Shown: positions 48,428 to 63,700 of the stretch, one piece after another | How the letters are laid out: every line of letters begins with the position of its first letter | How positions within the stretch are numbered: position 1 is the first letter of the stretch | Assembly: GCA_033675215.1 (NCBI GenBank) | Contig: JAUCNB010000060.1 | Span: 129,001-193,000 of the forward strand | DNA: 64,000 nucleotides | Reading direction: 5' to 3' | DNA from: Rhodiola kirilowii | Lineage: Eukaryota; Streptophyta; Magnoliopsida; Saxifragales; Crassulaceae | Made by a program: the position numbers and the translations under genes | The notes under the pieces: generated by a model | The model's input: the letters and a program-made list of their open reading frames with translations, nothing else | Told to the model about the DNA's origin: nothing | The model's database searches: none

Positions 48428-51400
48428 CCCGTCTGGGCATCATGGGCACACCCGTCTGGGCATCATGGGCACCCGCCTGGGCATCATGGGCACCTGCCTG
48501 GGCATCATGGGCACACGCCTGGGCATGATGGGCACACGCCTGGGCATCATGGGCTCACCCCTGGGCATGTTGGGCACGCACCTGGGCATTATGGGCACAC
48601 GCTTGGGCATCATGGGCACACCCATGGGCATCATGGGCACACCCCTGGGCATCATGGCCACACCCCTGGGCATGATGGGCACACGCCTGGGCATGATGGG
48701 CACACGCCTGGGCATCATGGGCACACCCCTAGGCATCATGGGCACACCCCTGGGTATGATGGGCACACGCATGGGCATCATGGGCACACGCCTGGGCATC
48801 ATGGGCACACCCCTAGATATGATGGGCACACGCCTGGGCATCATGGGCACACGCCTGGGCATCATGGGCACATCCCTGGGCATGTTGGGCACGCACCAGG
48901 GCATCCTAGGCACACGCCTGGGCATCATGGACACACGCCTGGGCATCATGGGCACACCCCTGGGCATCATGGGCACACGCATGGGCATCATGGGCACACC
49001 CCTGGGCATCATGGGCACACCCCTGGGCATGTTGGGCACGCACCTGGGCATCATGGGCACACCCCTGGGCATCATGGGCACACCCCTGGGCATGATGGAC
49101 ACACGCCTGGGCATGATGGGCACACGTCTGGGCATCATGGGCACACCCTTGGGCATGTTGGGCACGCACCTGGGCATGATGGGCACACGCCTGGGCATCA
49201 TGGGCACACCCCTGGGCATCATGGGCACACGCCTGGGCATGATGGGCACACGCCTGCGCATCATGGGCACAACCCTGGGCATGTTGGGCACGCACCTGGG
49301 CATTATGGGCACACGCCTGGGCATCATGGGCACACCCCTGGGCATCATGGGCACACCCCTGGGCATCATGGGCACACCCCTCGGCATGATGGGCACACGC
49401 CTGGGCATGATGGGCACACGCCTGGGCATCATGGACACACCCCTAGGCATCATGGGCACACCCCTGGGTATGATGGGCACACGCATGGGCATCATGGGCA
49501 CACGCCTGGGCATCATGGGCACACCCCTGGGCATGATGGGCACACGCCTGGGCATGATGGGCACACGCCTGGGCATCATGGGCACATCCCTGGGCATGTT
49601 GGGCACGCACCAGGGCATCCTAGGCACACGCCTGGGCATCATGGACACACGCCTGGGCGTCATGGGCACACCCCTGGGCATCATGGGCACACGCATGGGC
49701 ATCATGGGCACACGCCTGGGCATCATGGGCACACGCCTGGGCATCATGGGCACACCCATGGGCATCTTGGGCACACCCCTGGGCATCATGGGCACACCCC
49801 TGGGTATGATGGGCACACGCCTGGGCATGATGGGCACACGCCTGGGCATCATGGGCACACCCCTAGGCATCATGGGCACACCCCTGGGCATGATGGGCAC
49901 GCACCTGGGCATCATGGGCACCCGCTTGGGCATCATGGGCACACCCCTGGGCATGTTGGGCACGCACCAGGGAATCATGGGCACCCGCCTGGGCATCATG
50001 GGCACACCCCTGGGCATCATGGGCACACCCCTGGGCATGATGGGCACGCGCCTGGGCATCATGGGCACACCCCTGGGCATGTTGGGCACGCACCTGGGCA
50101 TCATGGGCACACGCCTGGGCATCATGGGCACACGCCTGGGCATCATGGGCACACGCCTGGGCATCATGGGCACACGCCTGGGCATCATGGGCACACCCCT
50201 GGGCATGATGGGCACACGCCTGGGCATCATGGGCACACGCCTGGGCATCATGGGCACACGCCTGGGCACACCCCTGGGCATGATGGGCACAGGCCTGGGC
50301 ATCATGGGCACATGCCTGGGCATCATGGGCACACCCCTGGGCATGTTGGGCACACACCTGGGCATCATGGGCACACGCCTGGGCATCATGGGCACACCCC
50401 TGGGCATGTTGGGCACGTACTAGGGCATCATGGGCACACGCATGGGCATCATGGGCACACGCCTTGGCATCATGGGCACACGCCTGGGCATCGTGGGCAC
50501 ATCCCTGGGCATGATGGGCACACGCCTGGGCATGATGGGCACACGCCTGGGTATAATGGGCACACCCCTGGGCATGTTGGGCACGCACCTGGGCATCATG
50601 GGCACACCCCTGGGCATCATGGGCACACGCCTGGGCATGATGGGCACACGCCTGGGCATCATGGGCGCACGCTAGGGCATCATGGGCACACGCTTGGGCA
50701 TCATGGGCACACCCCTGGGCATCATGGGCACTCCCCTAGGCATGATGGGTACACGCCTGGGCATCATGGGCACACCCCTGTGCATGTTGGGCACGCACCT
50801 GGGCATCATGGGCACACGCCTGGGCATCATGGGCACACGCCTGGGAATGATGGGCACACACTTGGGCATCATGGGCACACCCCTAGGCATGATGGGCAGA
50901 CGCCTGGGCATCATGGGCACACGCCTAGGCATCATGGGCCCACCCCTGGGCATGTTGGGCACGCACTAGGGCATCATGGGCACACGCATGGGCATCATGG
51001 GCACACGCCTGGGCATCATGGGCACTCGCCTGGGCATCATGGGCACACCCCTGGGCATGATGGGCACACGCCTGGGCATCATGGGCACACGCCTGGGCAT
51101 CATGGGCACACGCCTGGGCATCATGGGCACACGCCTGGGCATCATGGGCACACGCCTGGGCATCATGGGCACACGCCTGGGCATCATGGGCACACGCCTG
51201 GGCATCATGGGCACACGCCTGGGCATCATGGGCACACCCCTGGGCAAGTTGGGCACGCACCTGGGCATCATGGGCACACGCCTGGGCATCATGTGCACAT
51301 CCTTGGCCATGTTTGGCACGCACCAGGGCATCATGGGCACATGCCTGGGCATCATGGGCACACCCCTGGGCATCATGGGCACACCCCTGGGCATGATGGG

Positions 51401-52586
51401 CACACGCCTGGGCATCATGGGCACACGCCTGGGCATCATGGGCACACCCCTGGGCATGTTGGGCACGCACCAGGGCATCATGGGCACACGCCTGGGCATC
51501 ATGGGCACACGCCTGGGCTTCATGGGCACACCCCTGGGCATGATGGGCACACGCATGGGCATCATGGGCACACGCCTGGGCATCATGGGCACACCCCTGG
51601 GCATGTTGGGCACGCACCTGGGCATCATGGGCATCCGCCTGGGCATCATGGGCACACCCCTGGGCCTGTTGGGCACGCACCAGGGCATCATGGGCACCTG
51701 CCTGGGCATCATGGGCACCCGCCTGGGCATCATGGGCACACCCCTGGGCATCATGGGCACACCCCTGGGCAAGATGGGCACACGCCTAGGCATGATGGGC
51801 ACACGCCTGGGCATCATGGGCACACCCCTGGGCATGTTGGGCACGCACCTGGGCATTATGGGCACACGCCTGGGCATCATGGGCACTCGCCTGGGCATCA
51901 TGGGCACACCCCTGGGCATGATGGGCACACGCCTGGGCATCATGGGCACACGCCTGGGCATCATGGGCACACCCCAGGGCATGTTGGGCACGCACCTGGG
52001 CATCATGGGCACACGCCTGGGCATCATGTGCACATCCTTGGGCATGTTTGGCACGCACCAGGGCATCATGGGCACACGCCTGGGCATCATGGGCACACCC
52101 CTGGGCATGTTGGGCACGCACCTGGGCATCATGGGCACACGCCTGGGCATCATGGGCACACCCCTGGGCATGTTGGGCACGCACCAAGGCATCATGGGCA
52201 CACCCCTGGGCATGTTGGGCACGCACCAGGGCATCATGGGCACACGCTTGGGCATCATGGGCACACGCCTGGGCTTCATGGGCACACCCCTGGGCATGAT
52301 GGGCACACGCATGGGCATCATGGGCACACGCCTGGGCATCATGGGCACACCCCTGGGCATGTTGGGCACGCACCTGGGCATCATGGGCACCCGCCTGGGC
52401 ATCATGGGCACACCCCTGGGCCTGTTGGGCACGCACCAGGGCATCATGGGCACCTGCCTGGGCATCATGGGCACCCGCCTGGGCATCATGGGCACACCCC
52501 TGGGCATCATGGGCACACCCCTGGGCATGATGGGCACACGCCTGGGCATGATGGGCACACGCCTGGGCATCATGGGCACACCCTAG
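48428..52586 (-). repeat. Inverted higher-order block R1 (Q, P, N, M)
   Basis: From left to right: a Q pair at 48428-48470, P at 48440-50416, N at 50420-50969 and M-type units from 50966 to the 20-bp unit at 52581. The N part lacks a 42-bp segment present in other N copies. P and N mirror L1 (sum 70798 at the N end and about 70970 at the Q end), so about 170 bp of length difference lies inside P. Confidence 0.78.
51065..51232 (-). repeat. Eight identical 21-bp units in a row
   Basis: CACACGCCTGGGCATCATGG recurs with starts at 51065, 51086, 51107, 51128, 51149, 51170, 51191 and 51212, with no base changes. Runs this long are unusual in the array, where variants normally alternate within two to four units. 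A shorter run of the same unit lies near 50100-50185. Confidence 0.88.
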
Positions 52587-53922
52587 GCATCATGGGCACA
52601 CCCCTGGGCATGATGGGCACACGAATGGGCATCATGGGCACACGCCTGGGCATCATGGGCACACCCCTGGGCATGATGGGCACACGCCTGGGCATCATGG
52701 GCACACGCCTGGGCATCATGGGCACATCCCTGGGCATGTTGGGCACGCACCAGGGCATCCTAGGCACACGCCTGGGCATCATGGACACACGCCTGGGCAT
52801 CATGGGCACACCCCTGGGCATCATGGGCACACGCATGGGCATCATGGGCACACCCCTGGGCATGTTGGGCACGCACCTGGGCATCATGGGCACACGCCTG
52901 GGCATCATGGGCACACCCCTGGGCATCATGGGCACACGCATGGGCATCATGGGCACACCCCTGGGCATGTTGGGCACACCCCTGGGCATGTTGGGCACGC
53001 ACCTGGGCATCATGGGCACACGCCTGGGCATCATGGGCACACCCCTGGGCATGTTGGGCACGCACCAAGGCATCATGGGCACACCCCTGGGCATGTTGGG
53101 CACGCACCAGGGCATCATGGGCACACGCTTGGGCATCATGGGCACACGCCTGGGCTTCATGGGCACACCCCTGGGCATGATGGGCACACGCATGGGCATC
53201 ATGGGCACACGCCTGGGCATCATGGGCACACGCCTGGGCATCATGCGCACATCCTTGGGCATGTTGGGCACGCACCAGGGCATCATGGGCACACGCCTGG
53301 GCATCATGGGCACACCCCTGGGCATCATGGGCACACCCCTGGGCATGTTGGGCACGCACCTGGGCATCATGGGCACACGCCTGGGCATCATGGGCACACC
53401 CCCTGGGCATGTTGGGCACGCACCAAGGCATCATGGGCACACGCCTGGGCATCATGGGCACACGCCTGGGCTTCATGGGCACACCCCTGGGCATGATGGG
53501 CACACGCATGGGCATCATGGGCACACGCCTGGGCATCATGGGCACACCCCTGGGCATGTTGGGCACGCACCTGGGCATAATGGGCACCCGCCTGGGCATC
53601 ATGGGCACACCCCTGGGCATGTTGGGCACGCACCAGGGCATCATGGGCACCTGCCTGGGCATCATGGGCACCTGCCTGGGCATCATGGGCACACCCCTGG
53701 GCATCATGGGCACACCCCTGGGCAAGATGGGCACACGCCTGGGCATGATGGGCACACGCCTGGGCATCATGGGCACTCCCCTGGGCATGTTGGGCACGCA
53801 CCTGGGCATTATGGGCACACGCCTGGGCATCAAGGGCACACCCCTGGGCATCATGGGCACACCCCTGGGCATCATGGGCACACCCCTGGGCATGATGGGC
53901 ACACGCCTGGGCATCATGGGCA

Positions 53923-56900
53923 CACCCTAGGCATCATGGGCACACCCCTGGGCATGATGGGCACACGAATGGGCATCATGGGCACACGCCTGGGCATCAT
54001 GGGCACACCCCTGGGCATGATGGGCACATGCCTGGGCATCATGGGCACACGCCTGGGCATCATGGGCACATCCCTGGGCATGTTGGGCACGCACCAGGGC
54101 ATCATGGGCACACCCCTGGGCATCATGGACACACGCCTGGGCATCATGGGCACACCCCTAGGCATCATGGGCACACGCATGGGCATCATGGGCACACGCC
54201 TGGGCATCATGGGCACACCCCTGGGCATGTTGGGCACGCACCTGGGCATCATGGGCACACGCCTGGGCATCATGGGCACACCCGTGGGCATGTTGGGCAC
54301 GCACCAGGGCATCATGGGCACTCGCCTGGGCATCATGGGCACACGCCTGGGCAACATGGGCATACGCCTGGGCATCATGGGCACACCCCTGGGCATGTTG
54401 GGCACGCACCAGGGCATCATGGGCACACGCCTGGGCTTCATGGGCACACCCCTGGGCATGATGGGCACACGCATGGGCATCATGGGCACATGCATGGGCA
54501 TCATGGGCACACCCCTGGGCATGTTGGGCACGCACCTGGGCATCATGGGCACCCGCTTGGGCATCATGGGCACACCCCTGGGCATGTTGGGCACGCACCA
54601 GGGAATCATGGGCACCCACCTGGGCATCATGGGCACACCCCTGGGCATCATGGGCACACCCCTGGGCATCATGGGCACACCCCTGGGCATGATGGGCACG
54701 CGCCTGGGCATCATGGGCACACCCCTGGGCATGTTGGGCACGCACCTGGGCATCATGGGCACACGCTTGGGCATCATGGGCATCCTAGGCACACGCCTGG
54801 GCATCATGGACACACGCCTGGGCAACATGGGCACACCCCTGGGCATCATGGGCACACGCATGGGCATCATGGGCACACGCCTGGGCATCATGGGCACACC
54901 CCTGGGCATGTTGGGCACGCACCTGGGCATCATGGGCACACGCCTGGGCATCATGGGCACACCCGTGGGCATGTTGGGCACGCACCAGGGCATCATGGGC
55001 ACTCTCCTGGGCATCATGGGCACACGCCTGGGCATCATGGGCATACGCCTGGGCATCCTGGGCACACCCCTGGGCATGTTGGGCACGCACCAGGGCATCA
55101 TGGGCACACGCCTGGGCTTCATGGGCACACCCCTGGGCATGATGGGCACACGCATGGGCATCATGGGCACATGCATGGGCATCATGGGCACACCCCTGGG
55201 CATGTTGGGCACGCACCTGGGCATCATGGGCACCCGCTTGGGCATCATGGGCACACCCCTGGGCATGTTGGGCACGCACCAGGGAATCATGGGCACCCAC
55301 CTGGGCATCATGGGCACACCCCTGGGCATCATGGGCACACCCCTGGGCATGATGGGCACGCGCCTGGGCATCATGGGCACACCCCAGGGCATGTTGGGCA
55401 CGCACCTGGGCATCATGGGCACACGCTTGGGCATCATGGGCACACGCCTGGGCATCATGGGCACACCCCTGGGCATCATGGGCACACGCCTGGGCATGAT
55501 GGGCACACGCCTGGGCATCATGGGCACACCCCTAGGCATCATGGGCACACCCCTGGGCATGATGGGCACACGCATGGGCATCATGGGCACACGACTGGGC
55601 ATCATGGGCACACCCCTGGGCATGTTGGGCACGCAGCATGGCATCATAGGCACACGCCTGGGCATCATGGACACACGCCTGGGCATCATGGGCACACCCC
55701 TGGGCATCATGGGCACACCCCTGGGCATGATGGGCACACGCCTGGGCATGATGGGCACACGCCTGGGCATCATGGGCACACCCCTGGGCATGTTGGGCAC
55801 GCGCCTGGGCACACGCCTGGGCATGATGGGCACACCCCTGGGCATGATGGGCACACCCCTGGGCATGATGGGCACACGCCTTGGCATCATGGGCACATCC
55901 CTGGGCATCATGGGCACATCCCTGGGCATGTTGGGCACGCACCAGGGCATCCTAGGCACACGCCTGGGCATCATGGACACACGCCTGGGCATCATGGGCA
56001 CACCCCTGGGCATCATGGGCACACGCCTGGGCATCATGGGCACACCCCTGGGCATGATGGGCACACGCCTGGGCATCATGGGCACACGCCTGGGCATCAT
56101 GGGCACACGCCTGGGCACACCCCTGGGCATGATGGGCACAGGCCTGGGCATCATGGGCACACCCCTGGGCATGATGGGCACACGCCTGGGCATCATGGGC
56201 ACACGCCTGGGCATCATGGGCGCACGCCTGGGCACACCCCTGGGCATGATGGGCACAGGCCTGGGCATCATGGGCACATGCCTGGGCATCATGGGCACAC
56301 CCCTGGGCATGTTGGGCACACACCTGGGCATCATGGGCACATGCCTGGGCATCATGGGCACACCCCTGGGCATGTTGGGCACGTACTAGGGCATCATGGG
56401 CACACGCATGGGCATCATGGGCACACGCCTTGGCATCATGGGCACACGCCTAGGCATCGTGGGCACATCCCTGGGCATGATGGGCACACGCCTGGGCATG
56501 ATGGGCACACGCCTGGGTATATTGGGCACACCCCTGGGCATGTTGGGCACGCACCTGGGCATCATGGGCACACCCCTGGGCATCATGGGCACACGCCTGG
56601 GCATGATGGGCACACGCCTGGGCATCATGGGCGCACGCTAGGGCATCATGGGCACACGCTTGGGCATCATGGGCACACCCCTGGGCATCATGGGCACTCC
56701 CCTAGGCATGATGGGTACACGCCTGGGCATCATGGGCACACCCCTGTGCATGTTGGGCACGCACCTGGGCATCATGGGCACATGCCTGGGCATGATGGGC
56801 ACACGCCTGGGCATCATGGGCACACGCCTGGGAATGATGGGCACACACTTGGGCATCATGGGCACACCCCTAGGCATGATGGGCAGACGCCTGGGCATCA

Positions 56901-57963
56901 TGGGCACACGCCTAGGCATCATGGGCCCACCCCTGGGCATGTTGGGCACGCACCTGGGCATCATGGCCACACGCCTAGGCATCATGGGCACACCCTGGGC
57001 GTGTTGGGCACGCACTAGGGCATCATGGGCACACGCATGGGCATCATGGGCACACGCCTGGGCATCATGGGCACTCGCCTGGGCATCATGGGCACACCCC
57101 TGGGCATGATGGGCACACGCCTGGGCATCATGGGCACACGCCTGGGCATCATGGGCACACCCCTGGGCATGTTGGGCACGCACCTGGGCATCATGGGCAC
57201 ACGCCTGGGCATCATGCGCACATCCTTGGGCATGTTGGGCACGCACCAGGGCATCATGGGCACACGCCTGGGCATCATGGGCACACCCCTGGGCATTATG
57301 GGCACACCCCTGGGCATGTTGGGCACGCACCTGGGCATCATGGGCACACGCCTGGGCATCATGGGCACACCCCTGGGCATGTTGGTCACGTGCCCAGGCA
57401 TCATGGGCACACCCCTGGGCATGTTGGGCACGCACCAGGGCATCATGGGCACACGCCTGGGCATCATGGGCACACACCTGGGCTTCATGGGCACACCCCT
57501 GGGCATGATGGGCACACGCATGGGCATCATGGGCACACGCCTGGGCATCATGGGCACACCCCTGGGCATGTTGGGCACGCACCTGGGCATCATGGGCACC
57601 CGCCTGGGCATCATGGGCACACCCCTGGGCATGTTGGGCACGCACCAGGGCATCATGGGCACCTGCCTGGGCATCATGGGCACCCGCCTGGGCATCATGG
57701 GCACACCCCTGGGCATCATGGGCACACCCCTGGGCAAGATGGGCACACGCCTGGGCATGATGGGCACACGCCTGGGCATCATGGGCACACCCCTGGGCAT
57801 GTTGGGCACGCACCTGGTCATTATGGGCACACGCCTGGGCATCAAGGGCACACCCCTGGGCATCATGGGCACACCCCTGGGCATCATGGGCACACCACTG
57901 GGCATGATGGGCACACGCCTGGGCATGATGGGCACACGCCTGGGCATGATGGGCACACCCTAG
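53923..57963 (-). repeat. Inverted higher-order block R2
   Basis: P is at about 53930-56382, N at 56386-57018 and M at 57015-57963, each bounded by the same stop-bearing or 20-bp units as in L2 and L3. M and N mirror L3 with coordinate sum about 93551; in P the paired 12-bp units (56113 and 56233) resemble L2 more closely. R2 is therefore a mosaic relative to the forward blocks. Confidence 0.8.
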
Positions 57964-60769
57964 GCATCATGGGCACACCCCTGGGCATGATGGGCACACG
58001 AATGGGCATCATGGGCACACGCCTGGGCATCATGGGCACACCACTGGGCATGATGGGCACACGCCTGGGCATCATGGGCACACGCCTGGGCATCATGGGC
58101 ACATCCCTGGGCATGTTGGGCACGCACCAGGGCATCCTAGGCACACGCCTGGGCATCATGGACACACGCCTGGGCATCATGGGCACACCCCTGGGCATCA
58201 TGGGCACACGCATGGGCATCATGGGCACACGTCTGGGCATCATGGGCACACCCCTGGGCATGTTGTGCACGCACCTGGGCATCATGGGCACACGCCTGGG
58301 CCTCATGGGCACACCCGTGGGCATGTTGGGCACGCACCAGGGCATCATGGGCACTCGCCTGGGCATCATGGGCACACGCCTGGGCATCATGGGCATACGC
58401 CTGGGCATCATGGGCACACCCCTGGGCATGTTGGGCACGCACCAGGGCATCATGGGCACACGCCTGGGCTTCATGGGCACACCCCTGGGCATGATGGGCA
58501 CACGCATGGGCATCATGGGCACATGCATGGGCATCATGGGCACACCCCTGGGCATGTTGGGCACGCACCTGGGCATCATGGGCACCCGCTTGGGCATCAT
58601 GGGCACACCCCTGGGCATGTTGGGCACGCACCAGGGAATCATGGGCACCCACCTGGGCATCATGGGCACACCCCTGGGCATCATGGGCACACCCCTGGGC
58701 ATGATGGGCACGCGCCTGGGCATCATGGGCACACCCCTGGGCATGTTGGGCACGCACCTGGGCATCATGGGCACACACTTGGGCATCCTGGGCATCCTAG
58801 GCACACGCCTGGGCATCATGCACACACGCCTGGGCATCATGGGCACACCCCTGGGCATCATGGGCACACGCATGGGCATCATGGGCACACGCCTGGGCAT
58901 CATGGGCACACCCCTGGGCATGTTGGGCACGCACCTGGGCATCATGGGCACACGCCTGGGCATCATGGGCACACCCGTGGGCATGTTGGGCACGCACCAG
59001 GGCATCATGGGCACTCGCCTGGGCATCATGGGCACACGCCTGGGCATCATGGGCATACGCCTGGGCATCATGGGCACACCCCTGGGCATGTTGGGCACGC
59101 ACCAGGGCATCATGGGCACACGCCTGGGCTTCATGGGCACACCCCTGGGCATGATGGGCACACGCATGGGCATCATGGGCACATGCATGGGCATCATGGG
59201 CACACCCCTGGGCATGTTGGGCACGCACCTGGGCATCATGGGCACCCGCTTGGGCATCATGGGCACACCCCTGGGCATGTTGGGCACACACCAGGGAATC
59301 ATGGGCACCCACCTGGGCATCATGGGCACACCCCTGGGCATCATGGGCACACCCCTGGGCATGATGGGCACGCGCCTGGGCATCATGGGCACACCCCTGG
59401 GCATGTTGGGCACGCACCTGGGCAACATGGGCACACGCTTGGGCATCATGGGCACACGCCTGGGCATCATGGGCACACCCCTGGGCATCATGGGCACACG
59501 CCTGGGCATGATGGGCACACGCCTGGGCATCATGGGCACACCCCTAGGCATCATGGGCACACCCCTGGGCATGATGGGCACACGCATGGGCATCATGGGC
59601 ACACGACTGGGCATCATGGGCACACCCCTGGGCATCCTGGGCACACGCCTGGGCATCATGGGCACACCCCTGGGCATGTTGGGCACGCAGCAGGGCATCA
59701 TAGGCACAGGCCTGGGAATCATGGACACACGCCTGGGCTTCATGGGCACACCCCTGGGCATCATGGGCACACCCCTGGGCATGATGGGCACACGCCTGGG
59801 CATGATGGGCACACGCCTGGGCATCATGGGCACACCCCTGGGCATGTTGGGCACGCGCCTGGGCACACGCCTGGGCATGATGGGCACACCCCTGGGCATG
59901 ATGGGCACACCCCTGGGCATGATGGGCACACGCCTGGGCATGATGGGCACACGCATGGGCATGATGGGCACGCACCTGGGCATTATGGGCACACGCCTGG
60001 GCATCATGGGCACACCCCTAGGCATCATGGGTACACCCCTGGGCATGATGGGCACACGCATGGGCATCATGGGCACACGCCTGGGCATGATGGGCACACC
60101 CCTGGGCATGATGGGCACACGCCTGGGCATGATGGGCACACGCCTGGGCATCATGGGCACACCCCTGGGCATGTTGGGCACGCACCTGGGCATCATGGGC
60201 ACACGCCTGGGCATGATGGGCACCCGCCTGGGCATCATGGGCACACCCCTGGGCATGATGGGCACAAGTCTGGGCATCATGGGCACACCTCTGGGCATGT
60301 TGGGCACGCACCAGGGCATCATAGGCACACGCCTGGGCATCATGGACACACGCCTGGGCATCATGGGCACACCCCTGGGCATGATGGGCACACGCATGGG
60401 CATGATGGGCACACGCTTGGGCATCATGGGCACACCCCTGGGCATGTTGGGCCCGCACCTGGGCATCATGGGCACACGCCTGGGCATCATGGGCACACCC
60501 CTGGGCAAGTTGGGCACGCACCAGGGCATCATGGGCACACGCCAGGGCATCATGGGCACACGCCTGGGCATCATGGGCACACCCCTGGGCATAATGGGCA
60601 CACCCCTGGGCATAATGGGCACTTGCCTGGGCATGATGGGCACTTGCCTGGGCATGATGGGCACCCGCCTGGGCATCATGGGCATACCCCTGGGCATGAT
60701 GGGCACACGTCTGGGCATCATGGGCACACCCCTGGGCATGTTGGGCACGCACCAGGGCATCATGGGCAC
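57964..60769 (-). repeat. Inverted satellite between R2 and R3, includes an S copy
   Basis: The stretch 58137-58790 is repeated at 58797-59417 with matching variant order. Its right part, read backwards from 60769, resembles the start of block S at 22541. A 30-bp unit near 58793 repeats the one at 54783. Confidence 0.7.
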
Positions 60770-63700
60770 ACCCGTCTGGGCATCATGGGCACACCCGTCT
60801 GGGCATCATGGGCACCCGCCTGGGCATCATGGGCACCTGCCTGGGCATCATGGGCACACGCCTGGGCATGATGGGCACACGCCTGGGCATCATGGGCACA
60901 CCCCTGGGCATGTTGGGCACGCACCTGGGCATTATGGGCACACGCTTGGGCATGATGGGCACACCCATGGGCATCATGGGCACACCCATGGGCATCATGG
61001 GCACACCCCTGGGCATCATGGCCACACCCCTGGGCATGATGGGCACACGCCTGGGCATGATGGGCACATGCCTGGGCATCATGGGCACACCCCTAGGCAT
61101 CATGGGCACACCCCTGGGTATGATGGGCACACGCATGGGCATCATGGGCACACGCCTGGGCATCATGGGCACACCCCTAGGAATTATGGGCACACGCCTG
61201 GGCATCATGGGCACACGCCTGGGCATCATGGGCACATCCCTGGGCATGTTGGGCACGCACCAGGGCATCCTAGGCACACGCCTGGGCATCATGGACACAC
61301 GCCTGGGCATCATGGGCACACCCCTGGGCATCATGGGCACACGCATGGGCATCATGGGCACACGCCTGGGCATCATGGGCACACCCCTGGGCATGTTGGG
61401 CACGTACCTGGGCATCATGGGCACACCCCTGGGCATCATGGGCACACCCCTGGGCATGATGGACACACGCCTGGGCATGATGGGCACACGTCTGGGCATC
61501 ATGGGCACACCCTTGGGCATGTTGGGCACGCACCTGGGCATCATAGGCACACGCCTGGGCATGATGGGCACACGCCTGGGCATCATGGGCACACCCCTGG
61601 GCATCATGGGCACACGCCTGGGCATGATGGGCACACGCCTGCGCATCATGGGCACACCCCTGGGCATGTTGGGCACGCACCTGGGCATCATGGGCACACC
61701 CGTCTGGGCATCATGGGCACACCCGTCTGGGCATCATGGGCACCCGCCTGGGCATCATGGGCACACCCGTCTGGGCATCATGGGCACACCCGTCTGGGCA
61801 TCATGGGCACCCGCCTGGGCATCATGGGCACCCGCCTGGGCATCATGGGCACCTGCCTGGGCATCATGGGCACACGCCTGGGCATGATGGGCACACGCCT
61901 GGGCATCATGGGCACACCCCTGGGCATGTTGGGCACGCACCTGGGCATTATGGGCACACGCTTGGGCATCATGGGCACACCCATGGGCATCATGGGCACA
62001 CCCCTGGGCATCATGGCCACACGCCTGGGCATGATGGGCACACGCCTGGGCATCATGGGCACACCCCTAGGCATCATGGGCACACCCCTGGGTATGATGG
62101 GCACACGCATGGGCATCATGGGCACACGCCTGGGCATCATGGGCACACCCCTAGGCATGATGGGCACACGCCTGGGCATCATGGGCACACGCCTAGGCAT
62201 CATGGGCACATCCCTGGGCATGTTGGGCACGCACCAGGGCATCCTAGGCACACGCCTGGGCATCATGGACACACGCCTGGGCATCATGGGCACACCCCTG
62301 GGCATCATGGGCACACGCATGGGCATCATGGGCACACGCCTGGGCATCATGGGCACACCCCTGGGCATGTTGGGCACGCACCTGGGCATCATGGGCACAC
62401 CCCTGGGCATCATGGGCACACCCCTGGGCATGATGGACACACGCCTGGGTATGATGGGCACACGTCTGGGCATCATGGGCACACCCTTGGGCATGTTGGG
62501 CACGCACCTGGGCATCATAGGCACACGCCTGGGCATGATGGGCACACGCCTGGGCATCATGGGCACACCCCTGGGCATCATGGGCACACGCCTGGGCATG
62601 ATGGGCACACGCCTGCGCATCCTGGGCACACCCCTGGGCATGTTGGGCACGCACCTGGGCATTATGGGCACACGCCTGGGCATCATGGGCACACCCCTGG
62701 GCATCATGGGCACACCCCTGGGCATCATGGGCACACCTCTGGGCATGATGGGCACACGCCTGGGCATGATGGGCACACGTCTGGGCATCATGGGCACACC
62801 CTTGGGCATGTTGGGCACGCACCTGGGCATCATAGGCACACGCCTGGGCATGATGGGCACACGCCTGGGCATGATGGGCACACCCCTGGGCATCATGGGC
62901 ACACGCCTGGGCATGATGGGCACACGCCTGGGCATCATGGGCACACCCCTGGGCATGTTGGGCACGCACCTGGGCATCATGGGCACACGCCTGGGCATCA
63001 TGGGCACACCCGTGGGCATGTTGGGCATGCACCAGGGCATCATGGGCACTCGCCTGGGCATCATGGGCACACGGCTGGGCATCATGGGCATACGCCTGGG
63101 CATCATGGGCACACCCCTGGGCATGTTGGGCACGCACCAGGGCATCATGGGCACACGCCTGGGCATCATGGGCACACCCCTGGGCATGATGGGCACACGC
63201 ATGGGCATGATGGGCACATGCATGGGCATCATGGGCACACCCCTGGGCATGTTGGGCACGCACCTGGGCATCATGGGCACCCGCTTGGGCATCATGGGCA
63301 CACCCCTGGGCATGTTGGGCACGCACCAGGGAATCATGGGCACCCACCTGGGCATCATGGGCACACCCCTGGGCATCATGGGCACACCCCTGGGCATGAT
63401 GGGCACGCGCCTGGGCATCATGGGCACACCCCTGGGCATGTTGGGCACGCACCTGGGCATCATGGGCACACGCTTGGGCATCATGGGCACACCCCTGGGC
63501 ATCATGGGCACACGCCTGGGCATGATGGGCACACGCCTGGGCATCATGGGCACACCCCTAGGCATCATGGGCACACCCCTGGGCATGATGGGCACACGCA
63601 TGGGCATCATGGGCACACGACTGGGCATCATGGGCACACCCCTGGGCATCCTGGGCACACGCCTGGGCATCATGGGCACACCCCTGGGCATGTTGGGCAC

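Noticed and set aside
41306-56389. Giant open frame encoding a repeat protein of about 5000 residues, and many other frames of 300-1600 codons
   Set aside because: All six frames are open because the period is seven codons with no stop in the usual unit. Frames overlap on both strands, many start at TTG, and none has a non-repeat domain, signal peptide or other gene hallmark.
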